Shown here: one piece after another, positions 26,113 through 33,761 of the stretch
Layout: each line of letters opens with the position of its first letter
Numbering within the stretch: position 1 is the stretch's first letter
From: CAZVRZ01 sp964629965
GTDB taxonomy: Bacteria > Chloroflexota > Anaerolineae > Anaerolineales > UBA4823
DNA length: 64,000 bases
Assembly: GCA_964629965.1 (NCBI GenBank)
Contig: CAZVRZ010000004.1
Coordinates: 1-64,000, forward strand
Direction of reading: 5' to 3'
Made by a program: the position numbers and the translations under genes
The notes under the pieces: generated by a model
The model's database searches: none
What the model was told of the DNA's origin: nothing
What the model saw: the letters and a program-made list of their open reading frames with translations, nothing else

Positions 26113-26985
26113 ATGCAATTTGATTTCAGCGGTGCACAGCAATTCCTGGCATACCTGAACGGGCAAGCCCCGCTTAGGCAAGTGCTCAACCATCCGACTT
26201 ACAAGACAGTATCCCGGCATGCCCAGATGTTTGGGGGCGGCATTACTGTCCAGGATGTAGAAAATGCCCTGGCAGGTAAGCCGTCCCCATTCTATGGTCT
26301 GAAGAGGTTCAAAGATAATCTCCCCCGTATTATGACGCTGCTGGATCTCCTTGATGCGCGCCAGGCAGAGTGGTGTGCTACCATCGAGGCCGAATTGCTG
26401 TATTTGTTTCCAGGTAAATCCCTGAACATCACCATATATCCACTCCTTGGATACGACATGGGCATTGGCCTGGACGGTTTGGTTTGCATGAACCTCAACT
26501 GTGCAGCCTATCTGGATGCGCCGCCGGAATTTCTGTTTTATGCCGTCCATGAGAGTGTGCATGTGATCTACGAGCGCTGCCATCGCCTCCCTACGCTGCC
26601 AGAGGTGCGCACGCCGGCGGAATGGCGCTCCTATTTCAACTTATGGACGCAAAACGAAGGCTTTGCCGTATATGCGCCGCTGCGCATGAGAGAGAAGCTG
26701 GGGGCTCTGGACGAGCGTGACTATCGGGTTTTATTCGACCCGCCCCAATTGGAAATCCACCAACAGGCATACTGGCATGCTATGAACCTGTTAACTGGGG
26801 AACAACCTCTGTCGCGAGATGAATACCTTGAGATTTGTTTTAGCAATATGCGTCTGACCTACCGCATTGGCTGTGAGCTGCTGCGGCGTATCGAGCGCAC
26901 ATATGGCCTGGCGGCTGTCCGGCATGCCTTCACGCTGGATGGCAACGACTTTATCAAGCGCTACCAATACCTTTTGATAGAATAA
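26113..26985 (+). CDS. Putative zinc metallopeptidase (HExxH, DUF2268-like)
   Basis: A 290-residue soluble protein. The motif AVHESVHVIYERC supplies HExxH near residue 143, and NEGFAVYAPLRMREKLG about 35 residues on offers the downstream glutamate of a gluzincin-like site. The rest is helical. It resembles predicted Zn-dependent proteases of the DUF2268 type, though I cannot assign it firmly. It is coupled to the flavoprotein upstream. Confidence 0.65.
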   Translation: MQFDFSGAQQFLAYLNGQAPLRQVLNHPTYKTVSRHAQMFGGGITVQDVENALAGKPSPFYGLKRFKDNLPRIMTLLDLLDARQAEWCATIEAELLYLFPGKSLNITIYPLLGYDMGIGLDGLVCMNLNCAAYLDAPPEFLFYAVHESVHVIYERCHRLPTLPEVRTPAEWRSYFNLWTQNEGFAVYAPLRMREKLGALDERDYRVLFDPPQLEIHQQAYWHAMNLLTGEQPLSRDEYLEICFSNMRLTYRIGCELLRRIERTYGLAAVRHAFTLDGNDFIKRYQYLLIE

Positions 26986-26997
26986 CTGCGAGAACTT

Positions 26998-27558
26998 ATG
27001 AGACTGTTAACCCCACGTCTGATCCTGCGCGAGTTTTGCGAGACCGATTTCGGCTCCTTCCGCGAACTCGAGGCGCGCCCGGAAACGTACCACTACGAAA
27101 CGACCAGCCCGAGCGAGGAAAGAACAAGGGAATACCTGCAAAAAGCCCAACGGGATGCTTTGCAGCCCCAGCGCACTCGCTACCGTTTGGCTGTGACAAT
27201 CCAACCATGTGATGATGTGCGCGGGCGGATTACCCTGGCGCTGCTGAACGATTCGATCCGCGAATGGGAAGTCGGCTGGGCAATGCACCCCCAGGATTGG
27301 GGTAGGGGGATTGCCACAGAAGCAGCCAAATGCCTGCTGGAGTTTGCCTTCGCTGAGCTCCAGGCGCACCGGGTCGTGGCTTTCTCTCATGCAGAGAACG
27401 CTGCCTCGCTCCGGATGATGGAAAAGCTGGGCATGCAGCATGCCCAGCTCAGTCTCGCCCATTCCAACCAGCGAGGGGAGGGTGATGGTCAGGATTTTGC
27501 CGTTGACCACAATTGCTACTTTGATGCTGCCAAAGCCGGGGTCTATGGCGATTTTTAG
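26998..27558 (+). CDS. GNAT acetyltransferase, C-terminus replaced at a junction
   Basis: A RimJ/RimL-type GNAT: LTPRLILREFCETDFGSFREL, then motif A MHPQDWGRGIATEAAKCLLEFAF, then NAASLRMMEKLGM. From about residue 145 the normal family ending (a final beta strand with W/Y and R-S-E pattern) is absent. Instead the frame runs antisense into a different gene, giving LSLAHSNQRGEGDGQDFAVD and stopping at 27558. The join lies on a 23-bp palindrome (27426-27448). Probably inactive or altered, since the last strand of the fold is lost. Confidence 0.75.
   Translation: MRLLTPRLILREFCETDFGSFRELEARPETYHYETTSPSEERTREYLQKAQRDALQPQRTRYRLAVTIQPCDDVRGRITLALLNDSIREWEVGWAMHPQDWGRGIATEAAKCLLEFAFAELQAHRVVAFSHAENAASLRMMEKLGMQHAQLSLAHSNQRGEGDGQDFAVDHNCYFDAAKAGVYGDF
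27426..27448. repeat. Palindromic junction between GNAT and actin-like gene fragments
   Basis: Ten-base arms (GCTGGGCATG and CATGCCCAGC) around CAG. The left arm is codons KLGM of the GNAT. The right arm, read on the other strand, is codons ELGM of the ParM-like gene. The recombination therefore joined two genes in opposite orientation at a shared short sequence. Confidence 0.75.
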
Positions 27559-27570
27559 GATTTGGATCAT
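27449..27570 (-). pseudogene. 5' fragment of actin-like (ParM/StbA-type) gene
   Basis: Begins at an ATG (27568-27570) with a good ribosome site (AAGGAGAAAATC). It reads MIQILKIAIDPGFGSIKVAI then VVNGKILTITLPSLVGMGETELGM, the phosphate-1 DxGxG loop and first strands of the ParM/Alp/StbA family. After about 43 codons it runs into antisense GNAT sequence at the palindromic junction, so everything but the N-terminus is lost. Intact members form filaments that segregate plasmids or position DNA. Confidence 0.75.
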
Positions 27571-27589
27571 GATTTTCTCCTTATGCTTG

Positions 27590-27645
27590 TGCGCAGATTC
27601 ACTGCGCATATTAAGAGGGTGGCTGTGCGCAGGAAATCTGCGCAC
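27590..27645. promoter_or_regulatory. Two inverted repeats upstream of the actin-like gene
   Basis: TGCGCAG-attca-CTGCGCA at 27590-27608 and GTGCGCAG-gaaat-CTGCGCAC at 27625-27645, with 36 bp between centres. Perfect arms with a 5-base gap suggest a dimeric repressor or ParR-like partition protein site controlling the actin-like gene. No such repressor is seen nearby. Confidence 0.6.
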
Positions 27646-27652
27646 GTTGGAA

Positions 27653-29026
27653 TTATGCGCATCCGACCTGTACGGGATCCTGAATGGGGATAGCTGCACC
27701 TGTACGCACCTGTACGGCCTGTACGCCTGTACGAGGTGCACCGACCAGGCGGGCCAATTCGGGGGTGATACGGCGGGGATCAGTGGCATGGGCAGGCTTC
27801 GTCAGCCAGCCGCGGCGCTCGAACTGCTCGGCTGTCTTCTGCACCTGGTGGTGGGTGATGCCCTGCCCTTGCATAGCTTCTGCCAGCCGGTTGACAATGA
27901 AACGGCCATCCAGGTTATGCAAGGCATACTGTACCAGGGCAAGCTCTATCTTATCAAAAGGTTCTGGCTCGATAAACGGATGCAGATGCGCCAGTTTCTG
28001 CTCGAGGGTCAGGCGGCAGGCCTGAAAGATTTGGTAGCGACCATCCAGGCGAATCACACCCCGTCCGGGCTGCTGCAGGTTCATGGCGGTCTTGCCCCAG
28101 TTTTTTGAGCCAAGCACTACCGAACCGCTGGTGTCGTCAGCCACCCGGAACGAAACTCGATATGGGAACATTGCAGAAAGGCTGCGTGAAACATCGGCGG
28201 CGCGCCACGAGTGCGCGGCGAGCACCAAAATGACGCCCCATTTCCGCCCCCGGCGGCTGATATCTTCAAGGCCAGCCACAATCATTTTGTTGTCGAAATA
28301 AGAGTTGGCTTCGTCAATCACCACGATCACGCGTTTCAGCGGCTGGATGGCGCGCCTGTTGTATTCCTTCAAATCGGCCGGTCCAAGGCTGACGCCAGCA
28401 GATTCCTGAAAGAGCGCTTTGCGGCGGGCCATCTCAGCGTGAACCAGCTCGATCAGTTCAATGAGCTCGGTTGGCGATTCTGCGATGGGAGCAGCGGTGA
28501 TGCTTTCCCAGGCCTCAGAGAACGTGGCGCGTTCGGGGTCGCAGCCGAAGAGCAGCCATTGGTGTTGGTGAGCAGTCAAGGCCAGCAGCTCCAGGAATGT
28601 GCTCTTGCCGCTGCCGGGCTCGCCGGTGATGATGCAGTTCCGCATTCCTGAAAGCAGGATCGGCCCAAAATAGCTTTCACCCAACATAAAGACATCCCGT
28701 TCGAGATCGTCAGGATAGCTGACGGTATCCGGCAGGCGCGGCGGGTTGGAAAGCAGCACAATGTATCGCAGCCCTGTGCTGTTAGATAAAAAGATTGGCT
28801 TGCCGCGCAGCAGTGTTTTTAGATGGTGCAGGGTATCGGGTGCTGCGTAGGTCTCAAGTTTTCCACTCAGTTTTGGCACATCGAGAAACATGATCAGCCA
28901 CACGAAGCCGTTGCGTTCGGATATTCCAATGGTTTGGAACAACGGCTCGAGGCCACGCTGGACCAAGCCGCGGGTAATAATTTCAGTGCATAGTTTGGCT
29001 GCCGGCATGTAATTGCCCAGACTCAT
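27653..29026 (-). CDS. FtsK/HerA-like DNA-translocase ATPase
   Basis: A 457-residue P-loop ATPase, started at the ATG (29024-29026) after AAAGGAGCATAACC. Walker A TGEPGSGKSTFLE is near residue 175, Walker B RVIVVIDEANSYFD near 275, and an arginine- and serine-rich FtsK-like segment GRKWGVILVLAAHSWRAADVSRSL follows. C-terminal residues 400-457 contain a winged-helix-like region with LAEAMQGQGITHHQVQKTAEQFERRGWLTK. These are features of FtsK/SpoIIIE or TraB-type plasmid translocases, but no membrane segment is present. It is one gene upstream of the actin-like fragment and probably part of a plasmid maintenance or transfer module. Confidence 0.78.
   Translation of the reverse strand: MSLGNYMPAAKLCTEIITRGLVQRGLEPLFQTIGISERNGFVWLIMFLDVPKLSGKLETYAAPDTLHHLKTLLRGKPIFLSNSTGLRYIVLLSNPPRLPDTVSYPDDLERDVFMLGESYFGPILLSGMRNCIITGEPGSGKSTFLELLALTAHQHQWLLFGCDPERATFSEAWESITAAPIAESPTELIELIELVHAEMARRKALFQESAGVSLGPADLKEYNRRAIQPLKRVIVVIDEANSYFDNKMIVAGLEDISRRGRKWGVILVLAAHSWRAADVSRSLSAMFPYRVSFRVADDTSGSVVLGSKNWGKTAMNLQQPGRGVIRLDGRYQIFQACRLTLEQKLAHLHPFIEPEPFDKIELALVQYALHNLDGRFIVNRLAEAMQGQGITHHQVQKTAEQFERRGWLTKPAHATDPRRITPELARLVGAPRTGVQAVQVRTGAAIPIQDPVQVGCA
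27667..27733. repeat. Iteron-like CCTGTACG repeats
   Basis: Five copies of CCTGTACG start at 27667, 27699, 27709, 27718 and 27726 (on the minus strand CGTACAGG). Spacings of 8-10 bases for the last four are those of iterons. They lie inside the 3' end of the FtsK-like gene and just upstream of the inverted repeats before the actin-like gene. Confidence 0.7.
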
Positions 29027-29039
29027 GGTTATGCTCCTT

Positions 29040-30062
29040 TCATCCCTGTCCATTGTGTTCGGATAGCAAACGGGGCTCAATCTCATCCAATATTGGGCGA
29101 ACCCGCACATCATTGGCTGGAAGTACCTGGATTTCTGCGTCAATGATCTCTCCGGCTGGCAAGGCCTGAGTAGGTTGGGGTGAAGCGCCGGCTTTCAGCG
29201 CTTGCTGCATGGCCTGCCGCCGGTGTTCCGGGGAGGCGTGAGGAAAAGTGTTTGCGGCTAGCATCAGTTCACCAGCCTGGGCGCGTCCAATGACCTGGTC
29301 AGTGACCTGGATGGGCGCGGCGAGTTGACCGGTCGGTTCAATTTTCAGGGCAGGCCCATTGGATCGCCCCATATCTACCACGGCAATCCCACCATCATCG
29401 GTGTGAAACGTGAAATAGGGCTTGCCATTCGGCCCCCAGCGGACCACGCCCAGGCGGGTTAGGATGACAGGCCAGGATTTGAGCGTAAGAACGACAACCA
29501 GAATTCCCACGAGTAAGAGTCCGGTTGGCATACTCCAGGCGCGCAGTTGAAGGGTTTGGGCCTGGATTTGATCCTGGCGTTCCAACTCGTTTAACGCGAA
29601 CTGCGTGGATGTGGCACGGATGTTTTGGTCGTGGGCACTTTGGGTGCTCAAAACAGCCTGTGCTGAGCGAGTCACCTGCCAGGCCTCTGCTGTGGCAGTT
29701 ACTTCATATGTTTCCCGAGTTGCAGTTGCATTTGCTTCCCGCTGCCCCTGGGTGGCGATGGCAGCCAGCGCTTGGGCATTTGCCGTGGCAGTGATAGCTC
29801 GCTGGGTTTGGCGGACAAAGGCCGACTCGGTGGCGGCGGCTTCCGTGAGGTTCATGGCAACCTGGGTGGAACGAACAGCGAGTTCGGCCGCCTGAGCTTG
29901 CCCGGCCTGTACCGTTGAGCGGGCCTGTAAAGCGGATGCCTGGTCTGTTGCAACATAAGGCGGAATCGGTGTGGCCAGTCCGCTCAATGCTGTATTGGTT
30001 GGGACACAGGCTGTCAATGCCAAGAAGCCAAGTATCACCAGTAATATCTGCGTGGAGATCAT
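29040..30062 (-). CDS. Ala/Thr-rich lipoprotein with coiled coil and membrane helix
   Basis: A 340-residue protein starting at the ATG before a lipoprotein signal (MISTQILLVILGFLALTAC, lipobox LTAC). An upstream GTG at 30104 overlapping the previous gene is an alternative. Residues 35-170 are a low-complexity Ala/Thr/Gln helix with recurrent ATxxA and TxxA units, probably a coiled coil on the outer face. One membrane helix follows (about 175-200, LLLVGILVVVLTL), then a soluble domain with a GxxYFTFHTDDGGIAVVDM patch. A fragment of a second copy is at 38107-38216. No known family; it probably belongs to the element's cell-surface or transfer apparatus. Confidence 0.6.
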   Translation of the reverse strand: MISTQILLVILGFLALTACVPTNTALSGLATPIPPYVATDQASALQARSTVQAGQAQAAELAVRSTQVAMNLTEAAATESAFVRQTQRAITATANAQALAAIATQGQREANATATRETYEVTATAEAWQVTRSAQAVLSTQSAHDQNIRATSTQFALNELERQDQIQAQTLQLRAWSMPTGLLLVGILVVVLTLKSWPVILTRLGVVRWGPNGKPYFTFHTDDGGIAVVDMGRSNGPALKIEPTGQLAAPIQVTDQVIGRAQAGELMLAANTFPHASPEHRRQAMQQALKAGASPQPTQALPAGEIIDAEIQVLPANDVRVRPILDEIEPRLLSEHNGQG

Positions 30063-30091
30063 TCTTACCACTCTTACCACCTTACCACGGG

Positions 30092-30547
30092 TTAGAAGCC
30101 CCACCCTTGAAAAGAATCTACCTCCTCTTCCACCAGGGTTTCTGGTGTTTCTTGGGGCGGCTGGGGTAGGGGTGAATGGGTAGGTTGACTACTGATCAGA
30201 AAAATGGGCTGGCTGCGCAGAGAAGCTTGTGCGTCAGTTGGGAGATTTCGCTCCCAGTGTGCATCAGGACCAGAGATCCACTTTTGGGATGGCGCCTGGA
30301 TGAGTGATTGTGTCTGGCGCTGCCAGCGGAATGCTACGACTGCCGCTCCTATCGCTGTTCCAGCCAGTAAGGCAATAACCACCATCAATCCAGCCAGGCA
30401 TTGGGCAGCCAGGTTGGTGGATGCCTGGGCGGCATTTGCGGCAGCCTGGGTCAGACTGGCCTGGGCCATCGTTTGGGTTGTTATGAGCGAGATCATGATC
30501 GCGGCGATGCCGGTCAATGCGAGCAAGGTGAGGAGAAGGTTTTTCAT
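30092..30547 (-). CDS. Small two-helix membrane protein of the mobile-element relic
   Basis: A 151-residue protein. The first helix is MKNLLLTLLALTGIAAIMISLI, the second AAQCLAGLMVVIALLAGTAIGAAVV, and a proline/serine-rich cytoplasmic tail ends EEEVDSFQGWGF. Its end overlaps or nearly abuts the lipoprotein gene, so the pair is probably co-expressed. Family not recognised. Confidence 0.55.
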   Translation of the reverse strand: MKNLLLTLLALTGIAAIMISLITTQTMAQASLTQAAANAAQASTNLAAQCLAGLMVVIALLAGTAIGAAVVAFRWQRQTQSLIQAPSQKWISGPDAHWERNLPTDAQASLRSQPIFLISSQPTHSPLPQPPQETPETLVEEEVDSFQGWGF

Positions 30548-30576
30548 CTGGCTAACCTATTGCTTATAAAAACAAG

Positions 30577-30589
30577 TTGTATTATACAA
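30577..30589 (-). promoter_or_regulatory. Palindromic AT-rich promoter/operator
   Basis: TTGTAT-T-ATACAA is a perfect 13-bp palindrome 30 bases upstream of the membrane-protein start. On the minus strand it contains TATAAT, so it could be a -10 element overlapped by an operator. The -35 candidates (TTGACC or TTGATT further upstream) are poorly spaced. Confidence 0.4.
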
Positions 30590-30772
30590 TAGGATAGCAG
30601 ATAATAAATCAACGGTCAAGATGATAGACCCTCTCGACTTTTAGAGCAGGGTTATTCGATTGGAAGGAATTGGGGAAAGAACAAGCTTGGTCAGGCTGGA
30701 TAATCAGCCATAACTATTACTGGGGATGAGAACAATGGATGAATTGGAAATACTTGTGAGGTTGCCCGGGGT

Positions 30773-30928
30773 TTACCTTCGGCCGCGCTTGGGATCGTAT
30801 TTCCCCAGGCCCTTGGTATCTTGCTGATATTTCTCTACAGATGCCTTCAACACAAGCCATGTCTTGCCCATTTTTGCGCCTTGCAGATCACCTTCGCGCA
30901 GCATGCGGCGAACATGCTCAACATGGAA
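30773..30928 (-). pseudogene. Truncated HTH (excisionase-type) gene, copy A
   Basis: The last 51 residues of a frame match the HTH protein at 38243-38452 in 38 of 51 positions (shared HVRRMLREGD, GKTWLVL, GKYDPKRGR). The N-terminal recognition part (TTEEASKILTF) is absent and replaced by unrelated sequence, so the gene is 5'-truncated. It probably once headed the module formed by the membrane protein, lipoprotein and FtsK-like genes. Confidence 0.7.
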
Positions 30929-31094
30929 CGGATAATACAAAGACGAGAAGGTGCTATAGCTCTTGCACCTTTGATCTTGTTTCTGGCCACTCCCATCTGG
31001 TTGAAAAAGCGGCTGTTTGTAGCGTGAAAGGAATTTGATCCCAGTCTGCAGGATGAGCGAAGCAGCACCACCGCCGGAGCGCCGATTAGGTGGT
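30929..31094. other. Unassigned sequence at the right edge of the element relic
   Basis: About 165 bases between the truncated HTH gene and the C_GCAxxG gene. I see no coding sequence, repeat or RNA here. The break between element and host DNA should lie in it. Confidence 0.4.
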
Positions 31095-31544
31095 TCATGA
31101 AGAATGCGATTCAGTGATAAGTGACACCGCCATCCTTGTTGCATCCTCAGCATATTGCAGACAACGTTCCATGAGGTGATTTTCCATGAAATATCGTTGT
31201 CCTGCCTCGGTGGCCAGGTCGCAACCAATCAATTGGCGGCAATTGATAGAACCAAATTGCCTTTCAAAACGGCTGATCAATTCTTGAGTGAGGGTATAGC
31301 TTATCTCGAGCGATTCAGCCGGTGAATTTCTGCCAGCTGCGAGATTGATACCCATAATTGCCCCGCTAACAGCTCCACACATGCCACCTGTACGAGAAAT
31401 GCCACTGCAAAAGCCGGTTGCAATTCTGGGAATCAAATCTGATTGGATACCCTGGCTTTCCGCTATCGCCAGCAGCACACTCTCTGCACAGAAAAAACCT
31501 GATCTAAACAATTCCAGGCTGCGTTGTGGGGCTTGTTCGCTCAT
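31095..31544 (-). CDS. C_GCAxxG_C_C family protein
   Basis: A 149-residue soluble protein, with ribosome site GGGAGG before the start. The family's cysteine signature is complete: FFCAESVLLAIAE, GFCSGISRTGGMCGAVSGAIMGI and INCRQLIGCDL. These proteins (C_GCAxxG_C_C, Pfam-type redox families) probably bind a metal or cofactor through the conserved cysteines; the role is uncertain. It lies downstream of the nucleoside phosphorylase on the same strand. Confidence 0.8.
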   Translation of the reverse strand: MSEQAPQRSLELFRSGFFCAESVLLAIAESQGIQSDLIPRIATGFCSGISRTGGMCGAVSGAIMGINLAAGRNSPAESLEISYTLTQELISRFERQFGSINCRQLIGCDLATEAGQRYFMENHLMERCLQYAEDATRMAVSLITESHSS

Positions 31545-31597
31545 GTTCTAACCTCCCGTCTCGGGCTCCTACTGTCAGGAAGTCCTCTTTATTCTAA

Positions 31598-32365
31598 TCA
31601 CAACGAAAAACAAATTCTGATCGAAATTTCTATAAGATTTTCCCGAATTTCAGTTCTATTATGCCATTTTCTACTATCCCACGCCACAGCACTCAGGTCA
31701 TCCCCACCATATAATATCTGGCCTAATTTTATATTTCTAAACTTGGCCACGGCAAAAAAAGCTGCCGCTTCCATCTCCACTGTGACGCAACCCTCCGATT
31801 TTCGAAGGTCTATTTTTTTCTCTGTCTCTCTATAAAACGAATCGGTAGTCCAGGTTTTTGCTTTTATGTAATCGATCTTGTATTTATTTAATTCTTCTTC
31901 GATCTTTCCAATTACTTCAGGGTTGCATTCAATTTCTCTGGCTGGTGCAAGGTAATGATAAGAAACGCCTTCATCTCGTATTGCTGAAATTGGAATAATC
32001 AGATGCCCTACGGCGATATCTTTCCTCAGTACACCCGCGCCACCGCAGACGATAAATTTATTGAATCCATAGGCAATTAACTCTTCCAGGAAAGCAGCAG
32101 ATCCGGCCGCACCCACATATCCCAAGGATAAATGAATCTTCTTCCCCATGTACTCCATTTCATAGATTGGAACATCCATTGTCTCGCAATTCAATAGTTT
32201 GACTACCTTTATCAATCCCTTCTTTTCCATGTTATCAAGAACTTCACGAAAAAAGGTAATCACACAATATTCATACCCGTCATTTTTTTTATGAAAAAAG
32301 GATGGCTCAATTTTTGCCACTTGGGTATCATCAAATTCCAATATTGGATATTTTTCTTTTTTCAT
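31598..32365 (-). CDS. Nucleoside phosphorylase (uridine-phosphorylase-like), AT-rich
   Basis: A 255-residue protein begun at the ATG after GGAG. Phosphorylase features: the glycine-rich LGYVGAAGSAAFLEELIAYGF and FIVCGGAGVLRK (phosphate/ribose side), IIPISAIRDEGVSYHY, and the base/ribose loop CVTVEMEAAAFFAVAKFR near residue 200, with VEMEAAA and GGDDLS typical of the PNP/UDP family. It would cleave nucleosides with phosphate. Codon usage is clearly AT-rich and lysine-heavy against its neighbours, so recent acquisition (Firmicutes-like) is likely. Confidence 0.82.
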   Translation of the reverse strand: MKKEKYPILEFDDTQVAKIEPSFFHKKNDGYEYCVITFFREVLDNMEKKGLIKVVKLLNCETMDVPIYEMEYMGKKIHLSLGYVGAAGSAAFLEELIAYGFNKFIVCGGAGVLRKDIAVGHLIIPISAIRDEGVSYHYLAPAREIECNPEVIGKIEEELNKYKIDYIKAKTWTTDSFYRETEKKIDLRKSEGCVTVEMEAAAFFAVAKFRNIKLGQILYGGDDLSAVAWDSRKWHNRTEIRENLIEISIRICFSL

Positions 32366-32507
32366 GTGACACTCCATCAATCATATTCAGCAGCACTATC
32401 ACGAAGCGGATCACTTCCTGCTGCAATCATGCTCGCCCGAATAAATTATATCTTGACTTGTCTTGATTCCTCCAATTTCTTTGACAACGTCCCAAAAGGG
32501 GAGAACG

Positions 32508-32996
32508 CTAGTATACAAATGGGATCAATTTCCGTACACGCTTTTGATACTCACCATAGCCGGAGAATTTTGCCTTCAACCATTGTTCTTCCCGACGGGA
32601 TTTGACATCGAAGAACACCAGCATGATGATGGCGTAACCGAGCGTAAGCCAGCCATGGACCAGGATGGCCCATCCAAAGGCGATCAGTATTCCGCCGCAG
32701 TACATTGGGTGGCGTACCAACTGGTATGGGCCGGTTTCGATCAGCGTTCCTTCGTCTTTGGGGTAGGGGACGGTGGTCAAATTCGATCCCAGCCGGAATA
32801 TCGCAACTGCGAGCAGAAGAATGCCTGCCAACAGGATAGCGCCGCCCCCAATCGAACTTAGCCAGGTAAAGGGGGGTGTCCAGCTTGGCCATGCCAAGAT
32901 ATTCTGCGGTCCAAAGAAGACCAGCACGAGTAAGGCGATCTGCGCAACCACGTACCACTCGCCACGGGTACCTTTCCACCAGGATGTTTTAGCCAT
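32508..32996 (-). CDS. Isoprenylcysteine carboxyl methyltransferase-like membrane protein
   Basis: A 162-residue protein with four to five helices. The conserved ICMT/PEMT end-loop is seen as LIETGPYQLVRHPMYCGGIL and the C-terminal EEQWLKAKFSGYGEYQKRV. Bacterial homologues methylate unknown small molecules or lipids with SAM. It is last in a minus-strand group with the quinone reductase. Confidence 0.8.
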   Translation of the reverse strand: MAKTSWWKGTRGEWYVVAQIALLVLVFFGPQNILAWPSWTPPFTWLSSIGGGAILLAGILLLAVAIFRLGSNLTTVPYPKDEGTLIETGPYQLVRHPMYCGGILIAFGWAILVHGWLTLGYAIIMLVFFDVKSRREEQWLKAKFSGYGEYQKRVRKLIPFVY

Positions 32997-33017
32997 TTTC
33001 AGATTCTCCTCTCAAGA

Positions 33018-33761
33018 TTAATGGGCAAAATCCTTGCCCAGTTGGTAAGCCCGTTCCAGGTAGCCGCGCCTGGTCTCATCGTCAGTTGCAGACACCTGAT
33101 AGAAATAAACATGCTCAACTTTTTTGACCCCTGGGTACCGCAATCCCCAGTCGTCGATGATGTGGGTCATCGGCGCTTCCAGGGTGGATTTATAATCCTT
33201 TTCGCTAAAAAGCGTAGTGTTGATGATCAGGGCCTTTTCATGCTGTAGGAGCGGGACCCGGCCTTTCATTTCCCCGCGCCAGCCCACCGACGTCAGGGCA
33301 TACGCGTCACCGTAAGAGAAGACCCGCTCGAACCAGCCCTTCATGATCGCAGGAAAGTGGCACCAGAAGACCGGCGAAATAAAGGCGAGACCCTGTGTGC
33401 TTTCCACCTTCTTCCATTGTTCGATCACATCCTTGGGTCTTTGAGCATGGATGAATTTCGCCACTGCCCGGGAATCCTTGTTCCGCAGCCAGAGCGAGGC
33501 AACGAACCGCTGGATCGGACCTCCTGCGGTGTCGAGCACATGCTGCTTCAGGTTCATATCATCGAGGATTTCCAGCGGCATGCTTTCGTGCACATAGCTG
33601 GCAAAATCCTGCGTGTGAAAGACCGGGTTGAAGCGGATGGCATACAGGTCAATCACTTCACTGGTGTGGCCGGCTTCCTCAAGCCCTTTGGTGAACTGCC
33701 TCAGAATGGCATGGCAGAAGGACTTGGGATTAGGGTTAGCAAATACGGTCAGGACTTTCAT
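33018..33761 (-). CDS. NAD(P)H dehydrogenase (quinone), flavodoxin-like
   Basis: A 247-residue protein, started at the ATG after GGAGGGCCCA rather than at the longer upstream frame. VLTVFANPNPKSFCHAILRQFTKGLEEAGH is the typical FMN/FAD loop of the MdaB/NQO1-like family, and AFISPVFWCHFPAIMKGWFERVF is the flavin-side helix. Two-electron quinone reduction is the likely reaction. Its start overlaps the stop of the preceding membrane protein by four bases. Confidence 0.85.
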   Translation of the reverse strand: MKVLTVFANPNPKSFCHAILRQFTKGLEEAGHTSEVIDLYAIRFNPVFHTQDFASYVHESMPLEILDDMNLKQHVLDTAGGPIQRFVASLWLRNKDSRAVAKFIHAQRPKDVIEQWKKVESTQGLAFISPVFWCHFPAIMKGWFERVFSYGDAYALTSVGWRGEMKGRVPLLQHEKALIINTTLFSEKDYKSTLEAPMTHIIDDWGLRYPGVKKVEHVYFYQVSATDDETRRGYLERAYQLGKDFAH

